Shown here one piece after another: positions 17,228-27,249 of a stretch of DNA of 64,000 nucleotides. How positions within the stretch are numbered: the first letter of the stretch is position 1; every line of letters begins with the position of its first letter. Source of the DNA: Acidobacteriota bacterium. GTDB lineage: Bacteria; Acidobacteriota; Holophagae; Acanthopleuribacterales; Acanthopleuribacteraceae. Position numbers and translations under genes: made by a program. The stretch is taken from contig JAGQSC010000029.1 of assembly GCA_020439745.1 (NCBI GenBank), positions 278,952-342,951 of the forward strand. Reading direction: 5' to 3'. The notes beneath the pieces are model-generated. The model worked only from the letters and a program-made list of their open reading frames with translations, was not told the DNA's origin and ran no database searches.

Positions 17228-17788
17228 ATGAAGTATGGTTGGATCGCAATCTTGTGTGTGTGTGGCTGCAATGCGCCCGTGACTCCACCCAATGAAAAGC
17301 AGCAACTTTCAGATCAATATGGCAATTTTGAGTTCCCCCAAGAAGTGCTGGAAAGAGCGCCCAATATTCGCAAGCACCTGTTGCAGTTGTTGCATTTTGA
17401 TACGCCTACATTCCAGGTAAAACCACAATTCGCATTTATCGATGACGATGATTTGGTTCAGGGTCCTTTCAGTACTCTGGTGACGCACTACACCTACTTT
17501 CATGTGGTGTTGCGGCGGGAAACGGAAGTTGTTTGGACGGGAAGCCTGATCATGGATCCAGACAGGGGTGTGGGGGTCAGTTCAAAATCTGGATATCAAT
17601 GGGACATCATTCCAGAAACAGATCATTACAGAATCGAGTTGGCCACACGCCAAAATCAATTCACCACGAGTCTTGATCGCACAATAGGGGACTCCGAAAC
17701 GGGGGAATTGGGCGATCTGAGTGTGTATGTCACGCGGTTCGTATTGCCCAACGAACACCTGTTCACTTCACCCAAGACTCCGGAATAA
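17228..17788 (+). CDS. Putative lipoprotein, unknown function
   Basis: 186 residues starting MKYGWIAILCVCGCNAPV, a short signal peptide with Cys14 as likely lipidation site (VCGC is an imperfect lipobox). The rest is beta-rich and soluble, with no family I recognise. Convergent with another lipoprotein gene, their 3' ends overlapping by 26 bases. Confidence 0.7.
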   Translation: MKYGWIAILCVCGCNAPVTPPNEKQQLSDQYGNFEFPQEVLERAPNIRKHLLQLLHFDTPTFQVKPQFAFIDDDDLVQGPFSTLVTHYTYFHVVLRRETEVVWTGSLIMDPDRGVGVSSKSGYQWDIIPETDHYRIELATRQNQFTTSLDRTIGDSETGELGDLSVYVTRFVLPNEHLFTSPKTPE

Positions 17789-18470
17789 ATTTGATTTGAC
17801 CAAATTGGATCTTGAGTATTTCCTTGGATTCTGGATCAAGGTAGTACTGGTCAAATTCGGTTGGGGCTGTGACGGCCTGGAGTTCATAGTGCAACACAGA
17901 ATAGGCTGTTCCATCCTCATATAAGGTCTCCGGACCCAGGTACCGAACAGTCACAGGCACAATCTGTCCAGCTGACTCAAGCAAGATGGGATAGGTGCGT
18001 TCCTTTCCAGGCTCGGTGAGGTCACCTGCATACATTAATGAAATGAGTTCCACATAGACGGGGCCATTTCGGGTAACGACCTGGGTTTGGGGCGCCTGCT
18101 GACCGTGGCTTGTCTCGATGGTGATCTGATCGCCTTGCACCGTACTACGGACATGTGTGACCTCGTCGTTAATCACGCGTGTTGTTTCAGATTGATATAG
18201 GCTGAAGTCCTTGTGCAATAGGGCTTTTCTTGTGGTACGCCTGTTGGAAATGTTCCCAATTGAATGAAGGGTAAGGCTGTCGAATCGAAAACCCTTAGTC
18301 CCGTCGCTGAGTGACGTGTTTTCCAATCGGTAGGTGAGTTTGAGTGTGCGTTTGCCGGCATCAAATCCGGCAAGTTCGGTTTCAAAAAGAGGACGAGTGC
18401 ACCCGTGAAGTCCGAAAAGCAAAAAGATAACGGTGAGACCGCTGAGCATCAACTTAAATCGGAACCTCAA
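17763..18470 (-). CDS. Putative lipoprotein, unknown function
   Basis: 235 residues with a signal peptide and good lipobox (FGLHGC, Cys24), then a beta-rich domain with many Thr/Val strands. No recognised family. Divergent from the MshEN gene, their starts being 108 bases apart. Confidence 0.72.
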   Translation of the reverse strand: MRFRFKLMLSGLTVIFLLFGLHGCTRPLFETELAGFDAGKRTLKLTYRLENTSLSDGTKGFRFDSLTLHSIGNISNRRTTRKALLHKDFSLYQSETTRVINDEVTHVRSTVQGDQITIETSHGQQAPQTQVVTRNGPVYVELISLMYAGDLTEPGKERTYPILLESAGQIVPVTVRYLGPETLYEDGTAYSVLHYELQAVTAPTEFDQYYLDPESKEILKIQFGQIKFIPESWVK

Positions 18471-18521
18471 AGTGGACCTCCAAATGGTGTTGGGCGAAGC
18501 CTATCATAATACCTATGGTTG

Positions 18522-18550
18522 TTGACGTTACAGGTGCCCTGCGTTATCTT
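18522..18550 (+). promoter_or_regulatory. Sigma-70 type promoter of the MshEN gene
   Basis: TTGACG (18522-18527), 17-base spacer, TATCTT (18545-18550), about 29 bases before the start codon. Moderate match. Confidence 0.5.
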
Positions 18551-18578
18551 TAAGGCATATAAAATCCAAGGTTTAGCT

Positions 18579-19391
18579 ATGGCTGCGCAAAAGCAGAAGA
18601 AAATCGGCGAACAACTCCTTGAAGCTGGACTGATAAGCGAAGCGCAACTTCTTCGAGCACTGGAAAGGCAACGCAACTGGGGGGGACGACTTGGCTCTAA
18701 CCTGGTCATGATTGGCGCTCTTTCTGAAGAGGCCCTGCTCAGGTTTTTAGCGGGAAAAACGGGCATCAAGGAATTGAACATTGCCGAGATCGAAATCGGC
18801 GCAAATATGATTCGCAAGATCCCGCAGAAGGTCGCTGAACAATTCCACATTATTCCGGTCTATATGAAGGATAAACGCACATTGGTGGTTGCGATGGTCG
18901 ATCCTACAGATCTAAACGCCATCGACGAAGTTCGCTTCATAACCGGTTTGGAAATCGAACCAGTCATTACCTCCTATTCATCCATCCTGCAAGCCATCCA
19001 CAAATATTATCTGGGCACGCAACTACGCTCTCAGCCTGATCGCGAAATCGTTATGGACGATGGGTACGCGGGTGCCTCAATGGAAGACCATGGGGGCGTG
19101 TCCGGGGTTGAGGATCCAGATATCATCATTTTTGGTAGACAGTCGAATGCCGAAGAAGCCGAAAACGGAGCAGAGGCCGGGGCGGATTTTGAATTTGACA
19201 CCTCGTCGGACCATTCCGAAGCGGAAGTTATGACCCCAGCTGCGATTCCGTCATCGGGCGATTTGGATCAGTTTACCGAAGAACAGCGAATCTTTGGCAT
19301 GTACCAAGTGCTGCTGCAAAAACGCGTCGTGACCGAAGCTGAGATCGCCCAAGAATTGACTCGGTTGTGGTCACTGGGAAAACTCAAGTGA
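18579..19391 (+). CDS. Stand-alone MshEN (GspE N-terminal) domain protein
   Basis: 270 residues from ATG 18579. The first 150 match the N-terminal domain of type II secretion/type IV pilus ATPases, with two tandem segments of the RLGxxL...G...L pattern (IGEQLLEAGLISEAQL at about 10; RLGSNLVMIGALSEEAL at about 38) that in MshE bind cyclic di-GMP. The first lacks its leading Arg (Lys) and the second its terminal Gln, so binding is uncertain. No ATPase domain follows; the rest is an acidic low-complexity linker (about 160-240) and a short helical end. Likely a regulatory adaptor (inference). Confidence 0.8.
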   Translation: MAAQKQKKIGEQLLEAGLISEAQLLRALERQRNWGGRLGSNLVMIGALSEEALLRFLAGKTGIKELNIAEIEIGANMIRKIPQKVAEQFHIIPVYMKDKRTLVVAMVDPTDLNAIDEVRFITGLEIEPVITSYSSILQAIHKYYLGTQLRSQPDREIVMDDGYAGASMEDHGGVSGVEDPDIIIFGRQSNAEEAENGAEAGADFEFDTSSDHSEAEVMTPAAIPSSGDLDQFTEEQRIFGMYQVLLQKRVVTEAEIAQELTRLWSLGKLK

Positions 19392-19594
19392 CCTACGATG
19401 TGATCTTGTGTGACGGTACATGGTTGCGCGGCGTTGATAGCGTACCCGAATCATCCGTTCGAGCGGTCATGTCACATCATTGGTGGATCAAGACCTTTGT
19501 TCTAGGCAGTTTTTTGCGCAGCTATTGGGCTAAGCATCATGGTGCCCGCTACTCGTTTTCAAACACCTCATCTTCATCAGCAGCGACGCGATAG
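19388..19594 (+). CDS. Possible small protein, doubtful
   Basis: 68 residues if started at GTG 19388, which overlaps the preceding stop as GTGA. The sequence is Trp/His/Ser-rich and resembles nothing I know. Its last 46 bases lie over the 3' end of yacG on the other strand. Kept only because of the coupled start. Confidence 0.3.
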   Translation: MTYDVILCDGTWLRGVDSVPESSVRAVMSHHWWIKTFVLGSFLRSYWAKHHGARYSFSNTSSSSAATR

Positions 19595-19719
19595 GTCTCG
19601 GAGAACCAGTGTCCCAACTCTGCGGCTCTGCACCGCTCTGAGCAGAACGGGCGATACGGGCTCTCGTCGCACCAGATGACTTCCTGGCCACATTGAGGGC
19701 AGGCCACCTTGACCGTCAC
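19549..19719 (-). CDS. yacG: YacG-type zinc-ribbon protein (DNA gyrase inhibitor family)
   Basis: 56 residues, very short but clear: CPQCG, then VIWCDESPYRPFCSERC and RAAELGHWFSETYRV. These match the YacG pattern of CxxC...RPFCSxRC followed by DLGxW..E.YR. The four zinc cysteines are at 7, 10, 26 and 30. The start is GTG 19719, overlapping the lpxA stop as GTGA, so it is the last gene of the Lol-Bam-Lpx operon. In Escherichia coli YacG binds GyrB and inhibits gyrase. Confidence 0.9.
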   Translation of the reverse strand: MTVKVACPQCGQEVIWCDESPYRPFCSERCRAAELGHWFSETYRVAADEDEVFENE

Positions 19720-20498
19720 CTCACGATTCCCCGTTCGCTTGTCTCAATGAATTTGACCAAATACTGCACTCTGGGACAGCTGGCATAATCCTGCTTCAAC
19801 TTTTCCAGCGCATCAATCAAACGAAGTTGTCTTTGAAAAAGGGTTCGGTAGGCGGATTTCAAATTCTTGACTTCAGTTTCAGTAAAGCCAAGGCGTTCCA
19901 AGCCGATGTTGTTAATGCCATAGATTTTGGCGCGATTACCGACTGATTTCACGAAGGGCAAGGCGTCCTGGGTGATCACTGAATATCCGCCAATAAAGGC
20001 GTAATCACCCACGCGGCAAAATTGATGGACACCCGAATAGGCACCTATGGTGGCATGGGATCCCACATGGACGTGGCCCGCCAACGTGGCAGCGTGTGAA
20101 AAGATGGTGTGGCTGGCCACCTCGCAATCATGGGCCACGTGAGAACTCACCATGAACAGGTTCTTGTTGCCAATAGTTGTCTGACCGCCGCCCTGTTCGG
20201 TTCCTCGGTGGATAGCACATTGTTCGCGAAACACATTGTCATCGCCTATGACAGTGGTGGTTTTCCCGCCTCCGAATTTGAGGTCTTGGGGCTGTACCCC
20301 AATGGTCGCAAATGGAAAAACCTTATTGCGATCCCCCATCTGTGTATAACGTCCGATATAAGCACTTGCCATGAATTGGCAATCTGATCCAATGGCCACG
20401 TCGTCTTCAATAACACAGTAGGGTCCTACGACCGTCCCAGAACCAACCGTAACGCGTTGGCCAATGACCGCTGTGGGATGAATAACAGGATCACTCAT
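19716..20498 (-). CDS. lpxA: UDP-N-acetylglucosamine acyltransferase
   Basis: 260 residues, normal length. Left-handed beta-helix hexapeptide repeats throughout, catalytic His in SSHVAHDCEVASH, and the C-terminal helical end (NLKSAYRTLFQRQLRL). Catalyses the first step of lipid A synthesis in the cytoplasm. Overlaps fabZ as ATGA. Confidence 0.96.
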   Translation of the reverse strand: MSDPVIHPTAVIGQRVTVGSGTVVGPYCVIEDDVAIGSDCQFMASAYIGRYTQMGDRNKVFPFATIGVQPQDLKFGGGKTTTVIGDDNVFREQCAIHRGTEQGGGQTTIGNKNLFMVSSHVAHDCEVASHTIFSHAATLAGHVHVGSHATIGAYSGVHQFCRVGDYAFIGGYSVITQDALPFVKSVGNRAKIYGINNIGLERLGFTETEVKNLKSAYRTLFQRQLRLIDALEKLKQDYASCPRVQYLVKFIETSERGIVR

Positions 20499-20944
20499 GT
20501 TTCGTCTCTTTTGACTAGAATGGATGCAAACTCAGCTTCTGCAACCAATTCACCATCTACAAATGCCTGCCCTTTAAGGCGACATACTTTACGACGAAAA
20601 TAGAGCACATCGACTTCCATGCGCAATTGATCACCGGGAACCACAGGCCTACGGAATTTGACCTTATCGATGCTCATGAAAAAGATGACGTAGTCTTCGA
20701 TATTGTCGAATTCCTGCATAATGAGCACGCCACCGGTTTGAGCCATCGCTTCCACAATCATGACACCGGGCATGACTGGTCGGCCGGGAAAGTGGCCCTG
20801 AAAGAACTCCTCGTTGATGGTGACGTTCTTCAAACCCACGATTCTTTGAGCCTTCTCCATCTCGACAATGCGGTCCACCAGCAGCAATGGATATCGGTGG
20901 GGCAATAACTTCATGATGTCGACAATGTCAATCTTATGATCCAT
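20495..20944 (-). CDS. fabZ: 3-hydroxyacyl-ACP dehydratase
   Basis: 149 residues. Hot-dog fold with the active-site helix motif [20 protein letters not shown] (catalytic His and Glu). Provides unsaturated acyl-ACP in fatty acid synthesis; the lpxD-fabZ-lpxA order is standard in Gram-negative genomes. Overlaps lpxD by 11 bases. Confidence 0.97.
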   Translation of the reverse strand: MDHKIDIVDIMKLLPHRYPLLLVDRIVEMEKAQRIVGLKNVTINEEFFQGHFPGRPVMPGVMIVEAMAQTGGVLIMQEFDNIEDYVIFFMSIDKVKFRRPVVPGDQLRMEVDVLYFRRKVCRLKGQAFVDGELVAEAEFASILVKRDET

Positions 20945-21941
20945 GGTTTTTCTCCAATTCAGCGATCCGGCGTTTCAGTTTATCCAATGATCGAATGTTT
21001 GCAAGCTGCCGTTGATAAGAAATGTGGGGCACGGCTGGATTGCCGGCATAGGTCCCAGGCTGGTCAATATTCTTGGTCACCACCGATTTGCCCATCACAA
21101 GCACACCGGCAGCGATATCCACATGGCCATTGACCCCAACCTGACCGGCCAATATCGTGCCATTCCCAATCCGAGCACTTCCCGCTATGCCACATTGGGC
21201 AATGATCATGGCGTGTTCTCCAATGGTGACTCCGTGTGCTATTTGAACCAAGTTGTCGATCTTGGTTCCCACGCCCACGCAGGTGTCTTTGATGGCGCCT
21301 CGATCGATGGACACGTTGCTGCCTATTTCCACATCTGCACCAATGACCACGCGGCCGATTTGGGGTATTTTGACGTGTTGACCTTTGACTTGCGCATAAC
21401 CAAAACCATCTCCGCCAATTACGGACTGAGCATGAATGCGAACCCGATCGCCAATCACACAGTTAGGGTAAAGCACAACGCCTGGAAACAGGTGAACAAA
21501 TTCCCCAAGCTGGCTGCCGGCCCCAATGACACAATGGGGTTCTATGACACAGTGCCGGGCTAAGACAGCGCCTTCTTCGACGACAGCAAAGGCTCCTATG
21601 TGACAGGTGGGGTCGACAGATGCCCGTGCAGCTACATATGCGCTCGGATGTACGCCGGAATGATACGCCCGCTCGGGATGAAGTACGCTGAGAATTTCCC
21701 CCAACTTGGCGTAAGCGGCGGGAGTCACCAACTGGAGAACTCCCGCCTCTGGAACCACTTTCTCTACGAGCACCGCACTGGCACCTGTGTTCAGGATTTG
21801 CTGGCGGTATTTGGGATTGGTGAGAAAACTCAGATCCCCTGATTTCGCTTCGTCCAGGGCTTTTACGGCTTTGATCTCGTGGTCGTTAATTGAACCGTGA
21901 GGCCTGAGCCCGAATTGCGAGATCAGTTCAGAAAGAAGCAA
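20934..21941 (-). CDS. lpxD: UDP-3-O-acylglucosamine N-acyltransferase
   Basis: 335 residues, usual length. N-terminal uridine-binding domain (about 1-100) followed by hexapeptide beta-helix repeats. The catalytic-His segment is [14 protein letters not shown], and HDFVY-like positions are conserved. Third step of lipid A synthesis. Four bases from skp, same operon. Confidence 0.96.
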   Translation of the reverse strand: MLLSELISQFGLRPHGSINDHEIKAVKALDEAKSGDLSFLTNPKYRQQILNTGASAVLVEKVVPEAGVLQLVTPAAYAKLGEILSVLHPERAYHSGVHPSAYVAARASVDPTCHIGAFAVVEEGAVLARHCVIEPHCVIGAGSQLGEFVHLFPGVVLYPNCVIGDRVRIHAQSVIGGDGFGYAQVKGQHVKIPQIGRVVIGADVEIGSNVSIDRGAIKDTCVGVGTKIDNLVQIAHGVTIGEHAMIIAQCGIAGSARIGNGTILAGQVGVNGHVDIAAGVLVMGKSVVTKNIDQPGTYAGNPAVPHISYQRQLANIRSLDKLKRRIAELEKNHGS

Positions 21942-21944
21942 GCC

Positions 21945-22460
21945 CTATTCTGCGCTTTCGTCGTACTTCTTGATGACTGCATCTGTAATATCGACTCGTG
22001 CATTGAAATAGACCAAGTTGGACTGGGGTCCGTGGTTGATGATGATGTCTAGTTTCATTTCTTCAGCAACCGCCTGAATCACGGGACCTAACTCCTTGCG
22101 GAACTTGCTCAAGGCGTCGTTCAAACGGCGATCACTTTCCTGCTTGGCATCTTCCTGCATGCGCTTGATGTCTTTTTCAAGATTCTGCAGTTGAACGACC
22201 ATCTCTCTGCGCTTGTCTTCGCTGAGACTGTTCACTTTGTTTTTGTAGTCTTTTTCCTTGTCTGAATATTCGCTAACGCGCGCTTGAATTTCGTCCGACT
22301 TTTGTTTGCCGAATTGTTCGAACTCCTGGAAAAAGCGTTTGCCCTTGATGGACTCTTGAATCACGATGTCGGCGTCCACGATGCCGATCTTGACCGGGCC
22401 CTCTTGGCCAAATGCAGGAATCAGGGTAACCATGCCCAGAACTGCAAATAGTGCTTTCAT
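21945..22460 (-). CDS. OmpH/Skp periplasmic chaperone
   Basis: 171 residues. Signal peptide MKALFAVLGMVTLIPAFG, then IGIVDADIVIQES and long charged coiled-coil helices (residues 50-130), as in the Skp jellyfish trimer, ending in a short beta part. Escorts unfolded outer-membrane proteins to BamA, whose gene is next upstream. Confidence 0.9.
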   Translation of the reverse strand: MKALFAVLGMVTLIPAFGQEGPVKIGIVDADIVIQESIKGKRFFQEFEQFGKQKSDEIQARVSEYSDKEKDYKNKVNSLSEDKRREMVVQLQNLEKDIKRMQEDAKQESDRRLNDALSKFRKELGPVIQAVAEEMKLDIIINHGPQSNLVYFNARVDITDAVIKKYDESAE

Positions 22461-22483
22461 TGTATACCTCTCTCGAATGGTGA

Positions 22484-24817
22484 TTAAAACGTGGTTCCGA
22501 TGGAAAACTTGGGTTCTCCACCTTTCTCGTCGAAGGGGGTCTCCACGAGTTTGTAGGCGTAGATCAGGCGAAGGGGTGCCTGAAAAACGGGTAAGCTGAA
22601 TCGCATCTCCAAGCCGGTCGACATGGCTAAGTCCGAATCAAACCAGTCCTCTTCGAGCCCAAACACCTGGCCGGCATCGAAGAACATAACAAAACGGAAT
22701 TGATCCGAAACCGGAACGATGTACTCCAAGTTGAACTGGAAAGACTTGTCGCCGCGTAGCGGAGTGAGACTGCCGCCGAAGTTGGTGACCGGTCCCAACA
22801 GGTTACGGCGATATCCGCGCACGGACTCTTCGCCGCCAAGATAAAACAGCTCGTAGTAGCTGGGTCGCTGGTCCTCGAAGGTATCCATCAATGACCCCTC
22901 AACATTCACGCCGAAAAATGTTTTTTTGAATGCCTTGAAGTACTGCGTGCCCCCCAGGGAAAGCTTGTAAAACAGGGAGTCCCCTCCTGTTTGCCAACCT
23001 GCCAATTCCACAGTGGTGGAGAGTTTGTGGCCGCGGGTTGGAAAGAAGGGATGGTCGGTGGTGTCGAAGGTAAAGTTCTGCGTCACAGATGACGTGAGCA
23101 AACCATTCACGGGCTGGTAGATCGGTGATTGCACCCTCGGAATGGTGACTTCCGTGAATTGATAGGAAATGGAATAACGAGAGAACGTTGTGGGACGGAA
23201 ACTGAGACCTGTCTGGAAGCCAAAGTTGTCTTGTTCAAAACCAAACCAACGGGTCTTGGTGTCGAAAATCCTCGCTGAAAAGCCGCGTGGTTTATCAAAT
23301 AGCCAGGGCTCGACAAACGTAAGATCGTAGGTGTCGGAGATACTGCCCAACTGGGCCTGCACTTTGACGGTTTCACCACGACCCAAAAAGTTCAACGTGG
23401 AAAAACTGAGGAAACCGTTGCGACCTCTGAAATCACTGTAACCGATACCAAAGTTCAGTTCATTGACACCGGATTCCTGTCCTTTGATCGTGATGTTTAC
23501 CTTGTTCTCATTGGGGAGCGGTTTGACATCAGGCTGATCGTGGGTCACGTCAAAAAAGCCCAGCTGATTGATACGCAATAATGAGTTTCGGAAGTAGTTC
23601 AGACGAAATACATCGCCTTCTCGGATGAGGACCTCACGTCGCAGCACCTTGTCTCGTGTCGTGATGTTACCCGCAAAGCCAATTCGGTTGATGTAGATCT
23701 GTTCGTTCTCAATGACTTTGAATTTGACGTCTACAATGTTCTCATCGCGGATTTTGACGTCTTGTTGAATGGTGTAATACAGGTAACCCGTATTGTTGTG
23801 CAGTTCTTCGAGGTTGGTAATCCACTCGGTGACCTTGCCCAGGTCATACACATCGCCTTCCACCATCGGAAACATAGCTTGGTAAATGGGTGTCGGGATG
23901 ACCGTATTGTCTTCAATCGTCATCTTGCCCAGAAAATAGGGTTTCCCTTCGAAGACAGGTATCGTCATCGTCATACGCAGATCTTCTTTGGGGTTCTTGG
24001 CCTTCTTCAGGCGCTCAATATTCTTGCGCTTTTGTCTCTCTGAAGTGTGGTCCTCAATATCAAACTGAGGTGTACCAAAGAGGATGTCTTTGTAGCCTTT
24101 GGCCCAGTACTTCTTCTTGAGTTTTTCTAAGTCCTCGCCGTATTTTTCTTCGTTGAACACATCGTGTTGCGTCAGCCAAGAGAACCACCAATGTTGTTTG
24201 GTTTTTCGCATGGTTCGCCGCAACTTTCTGTCGCTGAACTGAGTGTTCCCATCGAAGTTAATATCGTATATGCGTACTTTGCTACCCTCAAAAATGTTAA
24301 ACACAACACGTGCTGTGCCGGCCTCTAGTCGCTCAAGTGCATAGGTCACCTTGCCGTTGCGCAGGCCTCGGTCATCCAAAAGCGTCTTGATCAGTTTTCT
24401 GATCTCGTTGACCTTGCGATAGTCCAGCGGCGTGTCCTCTGCAATAGTGAGTCGTTCCTCTTCGATTTTGTCGGTAATCGTTGATTTGCCGATCTTGCGG
24501 TTGCCCCTGATATCGACTTCAGTGACGATGGGCAACTCGCGCAGGATGTACGTAAGAATGACACCCCCATCCTCGGCAGGCTCCGTCTGGACACCGATGT
24601 TCTCGAACAAACCCGTATTCCAGAGTTCCTTAATGTCTCGCGTGATCGTGGGCTCGTCCACGGCCTGCCCGGTTTTGGTCGTTAACCGATACGTAATCGC
24701 TTCATCAGACACCCTTCGGTTTCCGAAAAATCGGATTTCCTTAATGATGTCTTGAGCGAAACTGGGCAGAATAGTCAGGAGGATGCAGCACACACCAAGT
24801 TGTTTTAGCTGCTGCAT
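22484..24817 (-). CDS. bamA: Outer-membrane protein assembly factor BamA
   Basis: 777 residues. Signal peptide (to about residue 21), five POTRA repeats (about 24-430; the third carries a Lys-rich charged insertion near RQKRKNIERLKKAKNPKED), then a 16-strand Omp85 barrel ending in Phe. The conserved barrel-lid motif is present as VRGYRR. Inserts beta-barrel proteins into the outer membrane. Start overlaps the clpC 3' end by 13 bases. Confidence 0.97.
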   Translation of the reverse strand: MQQLKQLGVCCILLTILPSFAQDIIKEIRFFGNRRVSDEAITYRLTTKTGQAVDEPTITRDIKELWNTGLFENIGVQTEPAEDGGVILTYILRELPIVTEVDIRGNRKIGKSTITDKIEEERLTIAEDTPLDYRKVNEIRKLIKTLLDDRGLRNGKVTYALERLEAGTARVVFNIFEGSKVRIYDINFDGNTQFSDRKLRRTMRKTKQHWWFSWLTQHDVFNEEKYGEDLEKLKKKYWAKGYKDILFGTPQFDIEDHTSERQKRKNIERLKKAKNPKEDLRMTMTIPVFEGKPYFLGKMTIEDNTVIPTPIYQAMFPMVEGDVYDLGKVTEWITNLEELHNNTGYLYYTIQQDVKIRDENIVDVKFKVIENEQIYINRIGFAGNITTRDKVLRREVLIREGDVFRLNYFRNSLLRINQLGFFDVTHDQPDVKPLPNENKVNITIKGQESGVNELNFGIGYSDFRGRNGFLSFSTLNFLGRGETVKVQAQLGSISDTYDLTFVEPWLFDKPRGFSARIFDTKTRWFGFEQDNFGFQTGLSFRPTTFSRYSISYQFTEVTIPRVQSPIYQPVNGLLTSSVTQNFTFDTTDHPFFPTRGHKLSTTVELAGWQTGGDSLFYKLSLGGTQYFKAFKKTFFGVNVEGSLMDTFEDQRPSYYELFYLGGEESVRGYRRNLLGPVTNFGGSLTPLRGDKSFQFNLEYIVPVSDQFRFVMFFDAGQVFGLEEDWFDSDLAMSTGLEMRFSLPVFQAPLRLIYAYKLVETPFDEKGGEPKFSIGTTF

Positions 24818-27249
24818 TCCACCTCCTCCTGAGTGACCATGCCGTTGGTTGGGATTAGCGTGGGGATAAGTTCGTTTTCGACTAGCTTCATTTGCACTGT
24901 CCCCTCGACTGCTTCGTCAGCGCGGACGATGAGTTCGGCCAAGGGATCCTCAATATGTTTTTGGATAATGCGCCGTAACGGGCGCGCACCATATTGCCGG
25001 TCTTTGTTGGTCAAGTCAAGCAACCAGCTGTAGCATTCGGGTTCCAAAACCACCGAAAGGTTCTTTTTGGCAAGTGTCTGGTTCAATTCGCTCACCAACA
25101 ACTCGCATACCTCGCGGAGGTTTTCTTCCGTCAACTTATTGAACACGACGATTTCGTCAATGCGATTGATGAACTCGGGCCGGAATATGCGTTTGAGTTC
25201 GCGCAGCGCCTCGGACTTCATGTCGCGGTCCTTCTGATCCACATTCCCCGTCAGGCCTAGCGGCTTCTCAGCGACAATCTGTTTGGAGCCCACATTGCTC
25301 GTCATAATGATGATTGTGTTCCTGAAATCAATGGTGTTGCCAAAGGCGTCGGTAACCTGTCCGTCCTCGAAAATCTGAAGCAAGATGTTGACCAAGTCGG
25401 GGTGTGCTTTCTCAATTTCGTCGAACAACACGATGGAGTAGGGGTTTCTTTTTACTTTGTCAGTTAACTGCCCCCCCTCTTCGAAGCCCACATAACCCGG
25501 AGGCGAGCCAATCATTTTGGAGACCGAATGCTTTTCCATGTACTCGGACATATCGAATCGAATCAGGCACTTAGCGTCGCCAAACAGGAATCGAGCCAGT
25601 TGCTTTGACATCTCGGTTTTACCCACGCCCGTGGGACCGAGAAACAGGAACGAGCCCATGGGCCGATTGGGGTTCTTCAAACCTGTTCGACTGCGCCGAA
25701 TGGCTCTACTGACAGCCGAAATGGCGTCATCTTGGCCCACGATGACCTTATCCAAGTGCGTTTCCATGTCTGCGAGTTTCTTTTTGTCTTCTTGCTTGAG
25801 CGCAGTTACAGGCACGCCTGTCCACGAGCTGACAACCTGCTCCATTTCACCCAGCGAAACACGCAAGATCTGATCTTCCTTAAAGGAGCTCTGTTTTTCA
25901 TCCTGAATCTGTTTGCGCAGTTTGATCTCAAACTCCCGCAAAACTACAGCCTGTTCGAAGTCCTTGTTGACAACTGCTTCATTCATTTCCTCGCTGACAC
26001 GGCGTAGGTCTTTCTCCAGGTTCCTGATGGTCTGAGTGTCGGCCGTATGGGCCAATTTCACCATCGCACCAGCCTCGTCCATCAAATCCAGTGCCTTGTC
26101 GGGCAACGATCGGTCCGTGATGTAGCGATTGGACAGGTAAACTGCCGCTTGAATCGCGTCGTCATCGTAACGGACACGGTGAAAGGCTTCGTAGTGATCG
26201 CGCAGACCAAACAAAATGGTCGTGGCCTCGCCTTCGTCCGGTGGATGCACATGGACGGATTGGAAGCGGCGAACAAGGGCACGGTCCTTCTCAATGTACT
26301 TGGTAAACTCTTTGTGTGTGGTGGAACCGATACATTGAATCTCGCCTCGGCTCAGTGCCGGCTTCAAGATGTTGGCAGCATCCAGTGAACCTTCAGCTGC
26401 ACCCGTGCCAATGATGCTGTGAATTTCGTCGATAAACAGGATGACGCTCGAATCCTTGGTCGCTTCAGCAATGATTGATTTCAATCGTTCTTCAAATTGG
26501 CCCCTGTACTTGGTGCCCGCCACAATCAGCGATAAATCGAGTGCGAAAATGCGCTTGTCCATCAAACCAATGGGCACGTTTCCCTGAACGATTCTCTGAG
26601 CCAAACCTTCAACGATGCTGGTCTTACCTACACCTGGTTCGCCCAAGAGGATCGGGTTGTTTTTGCGGCGACGGGACAGGATTTGAATGATGCGTTGAAT
26701 CTCGATGTCACGTCCGATCAAGCGATCAAACGCACCCCGTTCAGCCAGTTCAGACAGGTTCCGACTGAACTCAGAGAGTAAGGGGTGTTCCTTCTTCTTT
26801 TTGTTGATCTTCTCCTCTTTGAGGATGTCGAGAAGGATCTCCTTGGCACGGTACAGATCCGCGCCCATTTCAATCAACAGCTGCGAGGCAAAGGCATGTT
26901 CATCGCGAAGCACGCCTAGAAGAATATGTTCCACACCCACGTATTTATGGTTGAGAGACATGGACTCCTTCATGGCGTAGTGCAATACGCGTTTGGTCTC
27001 TTCACTCAGCGGAATTTCAACCGAAGTTGACACCTGCTTTTTGGGCAGATTCTTGGAAATAATGCGTTCTTTGAGTTCCTGGACGTTAATGCCCATTTGC
27101 TCCAGGATCTGGATGGTCGTTTTCTCCGCTTCGCGCACCAGTCCAAGTAGAAGGTGCGCCGACGTGATGGTACTGGCACCAAACTGGGACGCCTCATAGC
27201 GGGCGAAAAAAAGAACCCTACGCGCCTTGTCGGTATACTTTTCAAACAT
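24805..27249 (-). CDS. clpC: ClpC-type Clp protease ATPase subunit
   Basis: 814 residues: double Clp-N repeat (1-145), D1 AAA module (Walker A GEPGVGKTS), a UVR motif (DFEQAVVLREFEIKLRKQIQ core), D2 module (GPTGVGKTE) and D2-small domain. The UVR motif and short middle region distinguish ClpC from ClpA and ClpB. Unfolds substrates for ClpP, typically with an adaptor such as McsB; neither is in the window. Its place between lolD and bamA, overlapping both, suggests a role in envelope quality control (inference). Confidence 0.96.
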   Translation of the reverse strand: MFEKYTDKARRVLFFARYEASQFGASTITSAHLLLGLVREAEKTTIQILEQMGINVQELKERIISKNLPKKQVSTSVEIPLSEETKRVLHYAMKESMSLNHKYVGVEHILLGVLRDEHAFASQLLIEMGADLYRAKEILLDILKEEKINKKKKEHPLLSEFSRNLSELAERGAFDRLIGRDIEIQRIIQILSRRRKNNPILLGEPGVGKTSIVEGLAQRIVQGNVPIGLMDKRIFALDLSLIVAGTKYRGQFEERLKSIIAEATKDSSVILFIDEIHSIIGTGAAEGSLDAANILKPALSRGEIQCIGSTTHKEFTKYIEKDRALVRRFQSVHVHPPDEGEATTILFGLRDHYEAFHRVRYDDDAIQAAVYLSNRYITDRSLPDKALDLMDEAGAMVKLAHTADTQTIRNLEKDLRRVSEEMNEAVVNKDFEQAVVLREFEIKLRKQIQDEKQSSFKEDQILRVSLGEMEQVVSSWTGVPVTALKQEDKKKLADMETHLDKVIVGQDDAISAVSRAIRRSRTGLKNPNRPMGSFLFLGPTGVGKTEMSKQLARFLFGDAKCLIRFDMSEYMEKHSVSKMIGSPPGYVGFEEGGQLTDKVKRNPYSIVLFDEIEKAHPDLVNILLQIFEDGQVTDAFGNTIDFRNTIIIMTSNVGSKQIVAEKPLGLTGNVDQKDRDMKSEALRELKRIFRPEFINRIDEIVVFNKLTEENLREVCELLVSELNQTLAKKNLSVVLEPECYSWLLDLTNKDRQYGARPLRRIIQKHIEDPLAELIVRADEAVEGTVQMKLVENELIPTLIPTNGMVTQEEVECSS

